Assembly: GCF_903944925.1 (NCBI RefSeq) | Contig: NZ_CAJATU010000072.1 | Location: 62,001 to 126,000, forward strand | Length of the DNA stretch: 64,000 bases | Direction: 5' to 3' | Origin: an uncultured Rhodopila sp. | GTDB lineage: Bacteria; Pseudomonadota; Alphaproteobacteria; Acetobacterales; Acetobacteraceae | Part shown: positions 28,374 to 36,489 of the stretch, one piece after another | How the letters are laid out: each line of letters opens with the position of its first letter | Numbering within the stretch: position 1 is the stretch's first letter | The notes under the pieces: generated by a model | What the model saw: the letters and a program-made list of their open reading frames with translations, nothing else | Told to the model about the DNA's origin: nothing | The model's database searches: none | Made by a program: the position numbers and the translations under genes

Positions 28374-28453
28374 CATCAAGCAGCGTTGCCCCGCCAAGGT
28401 GGCTCGGAGCCGGCCGCTGACGTTTTTGCGGACATTGTCCCTGTCGAAAAGCT

Positions 28454-28482
28454 CTTGAACGGCAGGCCACGGTTACTATCTC
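28454..28482 (+). promoter_or_regulatory. RpoH-type heat-shock promoter
   Basis: CTTGAA (28454-28459) and CTATCT (28477-28482) are 17 bases apart, matching the alphaproteobacterial sigma-32 pattern (CTTG in the -35 box, CYTAT-like -10 box). It lies about 108 bases before hsp20, which leaves room for the thermosensor leader. Confidence 0.6.
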
Positions 28483-28492
28483 TGGTCTTGTC

Positions 28493-28582
28493 GGGAATGC
28501 CCATCGGGGTTCCCGGGACTTCACCATCATGACCTTGCCCGTATCGGGAAGTTCGCAACCACAGACCTTGCTTTGCAGGAGG
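28493..28582 (+). promoter_or_regulatory. ROSE-type RNA thermometer in the hsp20 leader
   Basis: Three hairpins can form in the leader. The first, 28493-28514, has a GGGAA/TTCCC stem with inner CCC/GGG. The second, 28534-28551, has a CTT-G-CCCG/CGGG-AAG stem with one bulged G. The third joins CCTTGC (28566-28571) to GCAGG around the Shine-Dalgarno AGGAGG (28577-28582). The TTGCT sequence opposite the ribosome site is the known ROSE signature. At low temperature the ribosome site would be masked; heating opens it. Confidence 0.7.
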
Positions 28583-28589
28583 TTTACTC

Positions 28590-29060
28590 ATGACAACCGT
28601 CGATTTCGCTCCGCTTTTCCGTACTGCCATCGGCTTTGACCGTCTCGCACGACTGGTCGATACCGCGTCCGCCGGACAGGATGCGCAGAGCTATCCTCCC
28701 TACAACATCGAGAAGACCGGCGATGACACCTATCGCCTGACCATGGCGGTGGCCGGTTTCCGCCCGGACGAACTTGACATCACCGTCAAGGACAACACCC
28801 TCGTCGTCTCCGGCCGCATTGCGCCGGAAACTCCGAAGACCGAGGTGCTCTATCGCGGCATCGCCGGCCGCGCGTTCGAACGCCGCTTCGTACTGGCGGA
28901 CCACATCGTCGTCGAAGGCGCCGACGTCAATCTCGGACTGCTGCATGTCGGCCTGAAGCGCGTCGTTCCCGAGTCGCTGAAGCCGCGCAAGATCGCTATC
29001 GGCGGCGCCGCGCAAACGGTCATCGCCAACGATCCGCAGGGTGCGGCTCAGGCGGCGTAA
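28590..29060 (+). CDS. Small heat-shock protein, Hsp20/IbpA family
   Basis: 156 residues. The alpha-crystallin domain spans about residues 38-125: YPPYNIEKTGDDTYRLTMAV, AGFRPDELDITVKDNTLVVSG and the ERRFVLADHIVVEGADVNLGLL strand pair. The final strand region keeps a short hydrophobic tail rather than a clear IxI motif. Small heat-shock proteins hold unfolding proteins for refolding by the DnaK system in the cytosol. Strong AGGAGG site upstream of the ATG, apparently masked by a ROSE-like hairpin, and an RpoH-type promoter further up. A terminator hairpin follows. Confidence 0.95.
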   Translation: MTTVDFAPLFRTAIGFDRLARLVDTASAGQDAQSYPPYNIEKTGDDTYRLTMAVAGFRPDELDITVKDNTLVVSGRIAPETPKTEVLYRGIAGRAFERRFVLADHIVVEGADVNLGLLHVGLKRVVPESLKPRKIAIGGAAQTVIANDPQGAAQAA

Positions 29061-29088
29061 CCCGGGCTCGATTTTTCCCGCAAGCACG

Positions 29089-29120
29089 GGGCGGGGGCCG
29101 GCAAACGGTCCCCGCCCTTT
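29089..29120 (+). terminator. Rho-independent terminator after hsp20
   Basis: GGGCGGGGGCCG (29089-29100) pairs with CGGTCCCCGCCC (29106-29117), 12 pairs with one G-T wobble, around the loop GCAAA, then TTT. The T-run is short. It lies just before the end of the converging DUF1192 gene. Confidence 0.65.
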
Positions 29121-29129
29121 ACCCGCGCC

Positions 29130-29321
29130 TTACGGGCGCTTGAAAAACGCGTCCGCGGCGCTGCGATGGCTGCTCTTGCGGGTGATGTCCAGTTCGACCC
29201 GCGCAATCTCCGCCTGCAACTCCGATATGTAGGCGCGCAGTTCCTCGATCCCCAGGCTGTCCAGCAGCAGCGGCTCCAGCCGCCGCCGCTTCAGCGGTGG
29301 TGCGTCCTCTTCCAGTGCCAT
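29130..29321 (-). CDS. DUF1192 small protein
   Basis: 63-residue protein of the alphaproteobacterial DUF1192 family. The signature is LDSLGIEELRAYISELQAEIARVELDITRK followed by a short FFKRP end (here described in parts: LDSLGIEELRAYISELQ and RVELDITRKSSHRSAADAFF). It is a small coiled-coil protein of unknown function. It converges with hsp20. Confidence 0.8.
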   Translation of the reverse strand: MALEEDAPPLKRRRLEPLLLDSLGIEELRAYISELQAEIARVELDITRKSSHRSAADAFFKRP

Positions 29322-29546
29322 GCGCGTGCTCCATCGTGTGTCCGGACAATAGCGCGGTGCGGCGCCGGAGGGCAGCGATTTGCCCCGCTGCGGCCTCGCG
29401 CTGCGGTGTCACGGCAGCCAAGCGCGCGCCGTGGAGCATAATACCGCACAATCCCGCCAATGTCGCTTGACCCACCTTCGCCGGCTTGTCATATCCACAG
29501 CCTTGCCGCGCCTATGACCCGTCACCTGCGCCGGATTCCGCGCGGG

Positions 29547-29624
29547 AAACAGCGTCGGGTAAAAGCACCCGCAAACAGCGTCGGGTGAGAGCACCCGCAA
29601 ACAGCCTCGGGTGAAAGCACCCGC
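29547..29624. repeat. Three tandem 26-base hairpin repeats upstream of trcR
   Basis: Three direct copies with an exact 26-base period start at 29547, 29573 and 29599. Each carries a hairpin: CGGGT-AAAAGC-ACCCG, CGGGTG-AGAG-CACCCG and CGGGTG-AAAG-CACCCG. Differences fall almost entirely in the loop or keep pairing. The array ends about 26 bases before the trcR start. Confidence 0.85.
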
Positions 29625-29650
29625 CGGCGACCCTGAGAGAATGAAACGCT

Positions 29651-30229
29651 ATGACCCTTCCGCTGATGCCAAAGGCCACCGCCGTGTGGCTGATTGAGAA
29701 GACCGCTCTGACCTTCACGCAGATCGCGGATTTCTGCGGCATGCATCCGCTGGAAGTGCAGGCGATCGCCGACGGCGAAGTGGCGCAGGGCATCGTCGGC
29801 TACGACCCGGTCGCCAACCAGCAGGTTACCTTGGCGGATATCCGCCGCTGTGAAGCTGATCCGAACGGCCGGCTCAAGCTGCTCGCCGGCATGCTGCCGG
29901 CGCCGAAGCGCCTGCGAGGGTCGCGCTATACCCCCGTGGCCAAGCGCAATGACCGCCCGGACGCCATCGCCTTCCTGCTGCGCAACTTCCCCCAACTCTC
30001 GGAAACCCAGGTCGGCAAGCTGCTCGGCACCACCAAGGACACGATCCAGAAGGTGCGCGAGCGGACGCACTGGAACAGCGCGAACATCAAGCCGCGCGAT
30101 CCGGTGATCCTGGGATTATGCAGCCAAACCGACCTGAATGCGGCGGTTTCGCAGGCGAATGAGCGTCTGGAGCGGGAAGGGCGGACCGTCCCGCTGCCGC
30201 CGCCGCCGGAGGCGGACGAAGCCGCCTGA
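29651..30229 (+). CDS. trcR: Cell cycle transcriptional regulator TrcR (DUF1013)
   Basis: 192 residues, the conserved alphaproteobacterial DUF1013 protein, named TrcR in current databases. Two helix-turn-helix-like segments are visible: LIEKTALTFTQIADFCGMHPLEVQAI near the N-terminus and FPQLSETQVGKLLGTTKDTIQKVRERTHW in the middle (quoted here as LTFTQIADFCGMHPLEV and LSETQVGKLLGTTKDTI). The family is linked to cell cycle control; I know of no detailed mechanism. The tail is proline and acid rich. Only a weak purine ribosome site (GAGAGAATG, also containing an out-of-frame ATG) precedes the start. Three tandem hairpins lie immediately upstream. Confidence 0.88.
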   Translation: MTLPLMPKATAVWLIEKTALTFTQIADFCGMHPLEVQAIADGEVAQGIVGYDPVANQQVTLADIRRCEADPNGRLKLLAGMLPAPKRLRGSRYTPVAKRNDRPDAIAFLLRNFPQLSETQVGKLLGTTKDTIQKVRERTHWNSANIKPRDPVILGLCSQTDLNAAVSQANERLEREGRTVPLPPPPEADEAA

Positions 30230-30261
30230 CCGGCGTGACGGGGCGATCGAACAGTGTCCGA

Positions 30262-30435
30262 TCAGGTGCCGCTGGCTCGCAACCTCTCCATTTCCTCCTT
30301 CAAACGCAACTTCTCGAGCTTCAGCTTCGTGAGTGCCTGTGAGTCGGGGGACGGTCGATGGTCCTCATCGAAAATCCGCGTTTCAAGCGACGCATGGCGT
30401 TCCTTTAGAGCGTCGAGTCGCGTATTCAGGCTCAT
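30262..30435 (-). CDS. DUF465/YdcH family small protein
   Basis: 57 residues. The YdcH-type coiled-coil signature is clear: RLDALKERHASLETRIFDED, then LTKLKLEKLRLKEEMERL. The start at 30435 has GGAGG nine bases upstream; the open frame continues 36 codons further but without support. DUF465 proteins are small cytosolic helical hairpins of unknown function. It is divergent from a second DUF465 gene 150 bases away. Confidence 0.82.
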   Translation of the reverse strand: MSLNTRLDALKERHASLETRIFDEDHRPSPDSQALTKLKLEKLRLKEEMERLRASGT

Positions 30436-30585
30436 GGACTTGATACCTCCGTTAAGAAGCAGTTGCCTGTCAGCGGCCGCCCCGGCGACCGTGACGCCGT
30501 ACTGTAACGCCGTTGCGATCAATTTGACCAGATCGAACATCACGGGCGATCGTCAGTTGGTCATTTCTAGCTTGGGTTGCAAAAC

Positions 30586-30789
30586 ATGCTGAGCGACAGA
30601 GATTCGCTGCTTCGTAAATTGCACGGTCTGCGCAGCGAGCATCGCGACCTCGATACGGTCATCGCGCGGCTGGCGGACCAGGGTGCATCGGACCAACTGC
30701 ACCTGCAGCGCCTGAAAAAGCGCAAGCTGATGCTGCGCGACGAAATCGCCTGGCTGGAAAGCCGGCTGATCCCGGACAGCATCGCCTGA
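30586..30789 (+). CDS. DUF465/YdcH family small protein, second copy
   Basis: 67 residues of the same small coiled-coil family as the divergent gene at 30262-30435: [20 protein letters not shown], then [19 protein letters not shown]. The ATG at 30586 is preferred to a TTG three codons earlier; no clear ribosome site is seen for either. The stop TGA is one base before the purE start, so it heads the purE-purK operon, an arrangement common in Rhodospirillales. Confidence 0.8.
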   Translation: MLSDRDSLLRKLHGLRSEHRDLDTVIARLADQGASDQLHLQRLKKRKLMLRDEIAWLESRLIPDSIA

Positions 30790-30790
30790 G

Positions 30791-31288
30791 ATGACCGCGC
30801 CCGCTCCGCCGATCGGCATCATCATGGGCAGCCAGTCGGATTGGTCCACCTTGACGCATGCGGCCGACATGCTGGCCCGTCTGCTGATCCCGCATGAGGT
30901 CCACATCGTCTCCGCCCACCGCACCCCCGATCGCCTGCGCGAGTATGCGCTGACCGCGCGCGACCGCGGCCTGAAGGTGATCATCGCCGGGGCCGGCGGG
31001 GCGGCGCATCTGCCCGGCATGTGCGCCGCCTGGACGCCGCTGCCGGTGCTCGGCGTGCCGATAGAGACGCAGGCGCTGAAGGGGATGGATAGCCTGCTGT
31101 CGATCGTGCAGATGCCCGCGGGCATCCCTGTCGGCACCCTGGCCATCGGCAAGGCCGGCGCGGTGAATGCCGCGCTGCTGGCGGCAGCGATACTGGCGAC
31201 TCACGACACCGCGCTGGCCGGGCGGCTCGACGCACTGCGGGCGGAACAGACCGAGGCGGTGGCGGACTCGCCGGACGACCCGCCATGA
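30791..31288 (+). CDS. purE: 5-(carboxyamino)imidazole ribonucleotide mutase PurE
   Basis: 165 residues. Class I PurE signatures are [10 protein letters not shown] near the N-terminus, [14 protein letters not shown] and [13 protein letters not shown]. It moves the carboxylate of N5-CAIR to give CAIR in de novo purine synthesis. It overlaps purK by four bases (ATGA), and the preceding DUF465 gene ends one base before it, so all three are co-translated. Confidence 0.96.
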   Translation: MTAPAPPIGIIMGSQSDWSTLTHAADMLARLLIPHEVHIVSAHRTPDRLREYALTARDRGLKVIIAGAGGAAHLPGMCAAWTPLPVLGVPIETQALKGMDSLLSIVQMPAGIPVGTLAIGKAGAVNAALLAAAILATHDTALAGRLDALRAEQTEAVADSPDDPP

Positions 31289-32415
31289 CCGCGCAGCCGC
31301 TGCCGCCCAACGCGACGATCGGGCTGGTAGGCGGCGGCCAGCTCGGCCGCATGTCGGCGATGGCGGCGGCCCGGCTCGGCTATCGCTGCCACATCCTGAC
31401 GCGGGAAGTGGACAGCCCGGCGGCGCAGGTGTCGCACGCCGTCACCATCAGCGACTACCGCGACCCCGTCTCTTTGCGTGCGTTCGCCGGGGCGGTGGAC
31501 GTGATCAGCTTCGAATTCGAGAATATCAGCGCCGAGGGGCTGGACCTTTTGGCGTCGCTGCGCCCGGTCCGCCCGGCGCCATCGGTGCTGCGCATCAGCC
31601 AGGACCGCCTCGCGGAAAAGACTTTCCTTAATCAGGCCGGCGTCGCCACCGCGCCCTGGGCGGCCGTCGGGTCGCTGCAGGACTTGCAGGAGGCGGTGCA
31701 GCGTCTCGGCCTGCCGGCGGTGCTGAAGACCACCCGGCTGGGCTACGACGGCAAGGGCCAGGCGATGCTGCGCGCGCCGGAGGACCTCGATGCGGCGTGG
31801 GAGCGGCTGGAGCCGAAGCCGCTGGTGCTGGAAGCTTTCGTCGATTTTGCCTGCGAGCTCAGCGTCGTCGCGGCGCGCGGCCTGGACGGCGCGGTGTCCT
31901 CGTTCGACACGGTCGAAAACCGCCACCGCAACCACATCCTCGATCTGACCCTGGCCCCGGCCCGCATCACCACGGCGGTTGACGAGGCGGCGCAGGCGAT
32001 CGCCCGCCGCGTGGTGGAGGCGCTGGATCTTGTCGGCCTGCTGGCGGTGGAGATGTTCCTCGACAGCTACGGCAAGGTCCTGGTGAACGAGATCGCGCCG
32101 CGGCCGCACAACTCCGGCCATTGGACCATCGACGCCTGTCCGGCGAGCCAGTTCGAACTGCATATCCGCTCGATCGCCGGCCTGCCCCTGCCGGCGGCGC
32201 GGCGGCATTCGGATGCGGTGATGAAGAACCTTATCGGCCCCGAGGGCATGGCGCTCTGGCCCGCCGCGCTGGACTGGCCGGGCCTGATCCCGCATTTGTA
32301 CGGTAAGGCCGAGGCCCTGCCCGGGCGCAAGATGGGGCATGTCACCCGGTTGTTCCCGCGCGGCTCCCTGCCGGGCGAGTTCGGTGTCGAAGCCGCCCTC
32401 GGCCCGCTGCGCTGA
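31285..32415 (+). CDS. purK: N5-carboxyaminoimidazole ribonucleotide synthase PurK
   Basis: 376-residue ATP-grasp enzyme that makes N5-CAIR from AIR, ATP and bicarbonate, the substrate of PurE. The N-terminal Rossmann part begins [21 protein letters not shown]. The ATP-grasp region includes [17 protein letters not shown], and the metal-binding end [21 protein letters not shown] is characteristic (described here around residues 270-290). Start overlaps purE. Confidence 0.96.
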   Translation: MTAQPLPPNATIGLVGGGQLGRMSAMAAARLGYRCHILTREVDSPAAQVSHAVTISDYRDPVSLRAFAGAVDVISFEFENISAEGLDLLASLRPVRPAPSVLRISQDRLAEKTFLNQAGVATAPWAAVGSLQDLQEAVQRLGLPAVLKTTRLGYDGKGQAMLRAPEDLDAAWERLEPKPLVLEAFVDFACELSVVAARGLDGAVSSFDTVENRHRNHILDLTLAPARITTAVDEAAQAIARRVVEALDLVGLLAVEMFLDSYGKVLVNEIAPRPHNSGHWTIDACPASQFELHIRSIAGLPLPAARRHSDAVMKNLIGPEGMALWPAALDWPGLIPHLYGKAEALPGRKMGHVTRLFPRGSLPGEFGVEAALGPLR

Positions 32416-32425
32416 TCCGTATCGC

Positions 32426-32911
32426 TCAGGGCTTGACGGGAACCCAGATCTCGAACCCGCCAAGGCCGGTCCGGCTGTCGAAGCGTTCATCATAGCGCTC
32501 GAACACCGCCGCATCGGCGCCGTGCAGGCCCGATTGCGGCAGCCAGTCGTTGAAGATCGCCATGAACGTCCCGCGCACCGCCGAGATATGTTCGGCATGG
32601 GTGAACACCGCATAGCGCTGCGGGGCGAGCCGAAGCGACGCGAAGTCCCGCGGCAGCGCGCCGGCATCCGCGACCTCCACACCCGCGATATAGTCGAAGC
32701 CGTCCGCCTCAACCGTGTTGTAGCAGACGCCATAGGCGGCGTTGCCGATCTGGCCGGGAACGGAGCCTGGATGGAGGCGGAAGCGCTGCCAGAGCGCCGG
32801 CAGGCCGGCCAGGTTTTCGAACCGGAAATGCTCCTGCAGCCCGGCGATCAGCAGCGCACCGCCATCCACCATGCGCGGCGGGGTCAAAATTGTCCTCGGT
32901 GTCTCGTCCAT
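32426..32911 (-). CDS. GyrI-like/AraC effector-binding domain protein
   Basis: 161-residue stand-alone effector-binding domain (SOUL/GyrI-like). Typical features are the GIAYGVCYN-like strand (here NAAYGVCYNTVEADGFDYIAG), the AVFTHAEHISAVRGTFMAIF strand-helix unit and a final FEIWVPVKP strand. Such domains bind hydrophobic small molecules, act as drug sinks, or inhibit gyrase; no DNA-binding part is attached. The start at 32911 has GGAGG about eight bases upstream, better than an ATG 17 codons earlier. Confidence 0.8.
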   Translation of the reverse strand: MDETPRTILTPPRMVDGGALLIAGLQEHFRFENLAGLPALWQRFRLHPGSVPGQIGNAAYGVCYNTVEADGFDYIAGVEVADAGALPRDFASLRLAPQRYAVFTHAEHISAVRGTFMAIFNDWLPQSGLHGADAAVFERYDERFDSRTGLGGFEIWVPVKP

Positions 32912-33048
32912 GGCAAAAACCTCCATCAGGGAAAGCGTTGCAACAGAGTCGCCGGCGCGCACCCCATCCGGCGGCTCCCGCTTGCGGCGGCATCCACGCT
33001 ATACCGGCTGCCGGCGCCGCGCACCTGATCGGGTTGCGGCCCGCGGGC

Positions 33049-33915
33049 ATGAAAGGCAGGCGCGTGATCCTTCCAAGGCAAGTGCAGTCGACCGCCGCCG
33101 TGGCGGGGCATTACGACGAACTCGACAGCTTCTATCGCGAGATCTGGGGCGAGCATGTGCATCACGGCTACTGGGCGACCGGGCGGGAGACGCCCGGGGA
33201 AGCCGCCGAGGCGCTGGTCCTGCATCTGGCCCGGCGGCTGCGGCTGGAGACCGGGCAGAGCGTGTGCGACATCGGCTGCGGCTATGGCGCGACGGCGCAG
33301 CTACTGGCGGAACAACTCGGCGTGACGGTGACCGGCGTGACCGTGTCGCCCGCGCAGGCGCGGATTGCCGGGGCGCGCACGGTTTCGCGGGGCGGCCTGT
33401 CGATCCGGCTTCACGACTGGCTCAGTAACGATTTTGCTCCGGCAAGCTTCGACCGCGTCTACTCGGTGGAGAGTTCCGAGCATATGCCGGATAAGCAACG
33501 CTTTTTCAACGAGGCGTTTCGCACGCTGAAGCCGGGCGGGCTGCTGGGGATCTGCGCGTGGCTCGCCTGCGATCGGCCGCGCGGGTGGGAGGTGCGGCAT
33601 CTGCTGGAGCCGATTTGCCGCGAGGGGCGGTTGCCGGGCATGGGGGATGAGGCGGATTACCGGCAATTCGGCGGACAGGCGGGGTTCCGGGTCATCGGCG
33701 TGGAGGACCTCAGCGACCAGGTTCGGCGCACCTGGTCGATCTGCGTGCGGCGCGGGCTGGCGAAGCTGGCGACCGACCCGCGGTATCTGCGTTTCCTGCT
33801 GGATGGCACGGCGACGGATCGTATTTTCGCGGTAACGATGTTGCGGATCATGATCGCCTACCGGACGCGATCGATGCGGTATTGTTTGCTGGTGTTCCAG
33901 CGGGATGCGGATTGA
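33049..33915 (+). CDS. SAM-dependent methyltransferase
   Basis: 288 residues, class I methyltransferase. Motif I is VCDIGCGYGATAQLL (binding S-adenosylmethionine), with later VYSVESSEHMPDKQRFFNEA and LKPGGLLGICAWLA. The N-terminus with HYDELDSFYREIWGEHVHHGYW resembles tocopherol/mycolic acid-cyclopropane type methyltransferases acting on lipids or quinones. The substrate cannot be told. ATG 33049 and GTG 33064 are both plausible starts; the longer open frame upstream is not used because it overlaps the divergent gene's leader. Confidence 0.82.
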   Translation: MKGRRVILPRQVQSTAAVAGHYDELDSFYREIWGEHVHHGYWATGRETPGEAAEALVLHLARRLRLETGQSVCDIGCGYGATAQLLAEQLGVTVTGVTVSPAQARIAGARTVSRGGLSIRLHDWLSNDFAPASFDRVYSVESSEHMPDKQRFFNEAFRTLKPGGLLGICAWLACDRPRGWEVRHLLEPICREGRLPGMGDEADYRQFGGQAGFRVIGVEDLSDQVRRTWSICVRRGLAKLATDPRYLRFLLDGTATDRIFAVTMLRIMIAYRTRSMRYCLLVFQRDAD

Positions 33916-33980
33916 GGCCTTGCCGCCTCACGCCATGGCCGGAAGACGCCGCACAGCTGAGCGGGCGCCGGCGGCCGGTA

Positions 33981-34826
33981 TCACGTCTTGCCCGCCGCCG
34001 AACCCCAGACGGTCGAGCCGGGGATCCGGGCCGCGTCGCGCTTCGCCGCCGACTTGACCCAGACCTCGTCGATCCGGGGCGCGTCCCGCACCAGCGCCGC
34101 CAACCTGGCATCCGCCGCCATCGGCTTGTCGGATACCGGCTGGCCGAGCGACAGCCCGACGGTCTTGGCAGCCAGGTCATCGATCGCGTTGACCGCCACG
34201 GCGGCACCTCGCGTCATCTCCAGCGATATCGAGGTTGCGTCTTCCGCGAAATGCCGCAGGTCGCGGGACAGCGCCACCGCCTCCCGGGTGGCGGCGAGGC
34301 CGCCTTTGCCGAGGACGGCGCTCCGCTCGGCGAGGCCGGAGGCGAAGGTTGACAGCGCATTGACCGAGCGGATGGTCTCGGCATTGGCCTTCAGGCGTTC
34401 GGGCAGGATGGCCAGGGTTTCGGACAGCGGGCGGAGCCGCGCGCGGACCGCGGCGGCATCCGGCAGGATGTCGATGTCCCCGGCCAGTTCGGCGATGTCC
34501 CGGGAATGCGCGGCGATGGCGCGGCCGACCTCCCGGCCGAGCATCGCTTCGTCCCCGGCCCGCTTGGCGGCACTGACGACGTCCGCTGCGAATGTCCGGA
34601 TATCGCGGGCGAGCGCGTCGCTGTCGCGGCGAAAATGCTCGCCGCCGGCGTGGCTGAGTTCCCAGGAGCGTTCGGCGATTGCCTCGGCGCGGACCGCCAG
34701 CAGGGTGATCTTGACGGCGGCATCCTGCTGGGAGCGCATGCGTTCGGACAAGGCGGCGAGCGCGCGGGAGAGGCCGACGAGGATTTGCCGCTTGGCTGCC
34801 GTGTTCGGGTCCAAAGGCGCAGGCAT
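33981..34826 (-). CDS. Hypothetical helical protein with a CtrA box upstream
   Basis: 281 residues, almost wholly predicted alpha helix rich in Ala, Glu, Arg and Ser, with no membrane segment or signal peptide. The pattern of long amphipathic helices (ERLKANAETIRSVNALSTFA, AIAAHSRDIAELAGDIDILP) resembles the cytosolic signalling part of chemotaxis receptors, but I see no receptor hairpin signature, so I do not assign it. The C-terminus (about residues 225-281) contains VRDAPRIDEVWVKSAAKRDA. An exact TTAA-N7-TTAA CtrA-type site lies 73 bases upstream, suggesting cell cycle or motility control. Confidence 0.7.
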   Translation of the reverse strand: MPAPLDPNTAAKRQILVGLSRALAALSERMRSQQDAAVKITLLAVRAEAIAERSWELSHAGGEHFRRDSDALARDIRTFAADVVSAAKRAGDEAMLGREVGRAIAAHSRDIAELAGDIDILPDAAAVRARLRPLSETLAILPERLKANAETIRSVNALSTFASGLAERSAVLGKGGLAATREAVALSRDLRHFAEDATSISLEMTRGAAVAVNAIDDLAAKTVGLSLGQPVSDKPMAADARLAALVRDAPRIDEVWVKSAAKRDAARIPGSTVWGSAAGKT

Positions 34827-34898
34827 TGCGAAGGCTGGCTCCCCGATGTTGGCCGATCGGCGGCTGGATCGGCGATGGGAGGTTATGGGGCAGGGAGT

Positions 34899-34913
34899 TT
34901 AACAACGGGTTAA
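34899..34913. promoter_or_regulatory. CtrA-binding site
   Basis: TTAACAACGGGTTAA is an exact TTAA-N7-TTAA, the full CtrA consensus. It is 73-87 bases upstream of the helical gene starting at 34826 on the minus strand. I found no other full match in the window's gene-upstream regions that I inspected. Confidence 0.65.
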
Positions 34914-35372
34914 TGGCGAGGGTGATTTGTGTTGGTCCGGCATCACGTGGTGTGACGCGCGGCCGGGCAGATCCCGTGTGCCATGGCGGGATTTAGTCCC
35001 GCCACCGGCCGGCAGCCGACCCGCCCTGCATGAAAATCCAGGACCGCGGCGGGATTCGGCTGGACGCCGCGTCTATTTTCTTCCTGGTCCGGCCACCCGG
35101 GACTTGCGGTGCTGGCTGAGGCAGAGGCGCGGATCATCGGCACAAGCATCTTTTGACTGCAAATCGGCTGCGGCGATCCTGAGCGCGGCGGTTGAGTGTG
35201 CAGCCGGGTCGCGGCGGTCACGCGTCCGAGGTGCGGATCAGGCCGACGCCAGAATGTCCACCAAATGTGATAAGAGACACGAGTGAGGCGAGGGCTGTGG
35301 CAGAGGGCCTGTCGCTGGCGTGCCGTTGAAGTAACGACATTCGACAGGCCATGATGATAGCGGAGTAGGGCG
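34914..35372. other. Gene-free stretch
   Basis: About 460 bases between the CtrA-box gene and the broken gene at 35373. Open frames are present, but their residue make-up (Arg, Pro and Cys scattered, no family resemblance) looks like chance. I see no RNA gene, terminator or repeat in it. Confidence 0.5.
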
Positions 35373-35921
35373 ATGAACGACGACAAGCGGCTGATTTTCT
35401 ACATAGACGCCTATTCGCCGGAGACTATCACACTGGCGAAGCTGGCGGATTATATGGCCGACTTTGCCGCTTTACTCGGCAGGGACAACGTTGTTCATTT
35501 TGCCGGTCTCGAGAAGGGCAGCACCAAGCTTGCGGCCCGTGTCGAGTTCGAAGATCTGCCGAAGGTCACGACCCGGCTGCACGACATTCGGCGCGGCAAT
35601 CCGCCCAAGGACGCGGTCAGACTGTTCGCCCAGATCGACACCCGCTTGGCAAACGACAACGCAATTGGCCGCATCTTCATTGAAGATGGGGACGGTGGCG
35701 AAGATCGTCATTCCAACGCCGGCTTTGAGCGAGTGCCTGGTCTATGCCGGTCCGGCCGGTGCCGAATATCTGACGATCCTCGGCAAGCAGTCGTGTTTCC
35801 GCATCGCCAGCTTCGACGAACGGGCGGCCATCGAAGCCGCCATCAGGACTTTCGATGCGCGGCAGCGCGGACAACGAAAAGGCGGAAACCCCGCCGACAG
35901 CAAGGCCGAGATCAAGTTTGA
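35373..35921 (+). pseudogene. Truncated unknown gene (5' part of a broken fusion)
   Basis: The first about 104 residues look like a real protein (RLIFYIDAYSPETITLAKLA, FAGLEKGSTKLAARVEFEDL, LFAQIDTRLANDNAIGRIF), a small alpha/beta domain seen in unnamed Proteobacterial proteins that are normally longer. After about position 35685 the frame continues for 78 residues of arginine-rich sequence, while the genuine-looking code switches to another frame, that of a PIN domain. This suggests a deletion that joined two genes. It is lower in GC than its surroundings. Confidence 0.55.
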
Positions 35922-36261
35922 CAGGCAGATTGTCGCGGTGGCCACAGTCGAGGGCGCTTCTGCCGTCTATTCAGATGACGAGGCGCTCAGAGGGTATGCC
36001 ATCGAGGCGGGCATGGACGCTTACCGGCTTGCGGACCTGCCGTTACCGCCCGAAGATCCGCAGAAGGACTTGCCGTTTGGTCCGGGGCGGACCTCACTGA
36101 AAGCTGAGCGGGGGCGGGATAATCACGACCCTATACTGTTGTCGTCGCCCAATTTCGTAAAGCTTCAGCGAACGCGGATCGCCCTGATTTCGGCCGCGCC
36201 GCCGCTTCGGCTGCCCGCCGCGCGGTGTCCGCCAAGCCACTCAAGGCACGGTCGAGGGTGA
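35686..36261 (+). pseudogene. N-terminally truncated PIN-domain toxin fragment
   Basis: From ATG 35686 the frame reads IVIPTPALSECLVYAG, FRIASFDERAAIEAAIRTFD, AEIKFDRQIVAVATVEGAS and AVYSDDEALRGYA, then LADLPLPPEDPQKDLPF. These are the middle and C-terminal parts of a VapC-like PIN nuclease, including the acidic residues in KFDRQI and YSDD. The start of the domain with its first catalytic aspartate is absent; the frame is fused out of phase to the preceding gene fragment. The frame also runs on about 50 residues beyond the usual PIN end. It is most likely a dead toxin gene. Confidence 0.6.
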
Positions 36262-36367
36262 CTTCCGGCGAAATGGCACCGAACACTTCCGTATCGGCAG
36301 TCGGTCGGCGCATGCCCGGCCCCAGATCCGAGGATAAGCCGGAAACCTCAACTGCGGCCTTTGCCAT
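36131..36367 (-). CDS. Small hypothetical protein
   Basis: 78 residues from the ATG at 36367 (MAKAAVEVSGLSSDLGPGMR). The composition (Ala, Glu, Arg helices, few cysteines) looks coding, and GGAG occurs about 14 bases upstream, but no family is recognised. Its 3' half overlaps the extended tail of the broken PIN frame on the other strand, which supports the view that the tail is not real. Low certainty. Confidence 0.4.
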   Translation of the reverse strand: MAKAAVEVSGLSSDLGPGMRRPTADTEVFGAISPEVTLDRALSGLADTARRAAEAAARPKSGRSAFAEALRNWATTTV

Positions 36368-36489
36368 CGCGGTTCTATGCTCCTTCAAAATAGTTGGTCG
36401 CGCATCCCAGCCACCGTTCAACGTGCATCAAATCACTATTTCATGCCGACCGAGCCGACAAAGCGCCAAGAAATCAGCGCCGAGGCCCC

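Noticed and set aside
34943-35386. 147-residue minus-strand ORF in the gap before the broken PIN gene
   Set aside because: The composition looks like chance coding, with no start signal or family resemblance, and it overlaps the promoter side of the plus-strand gene.
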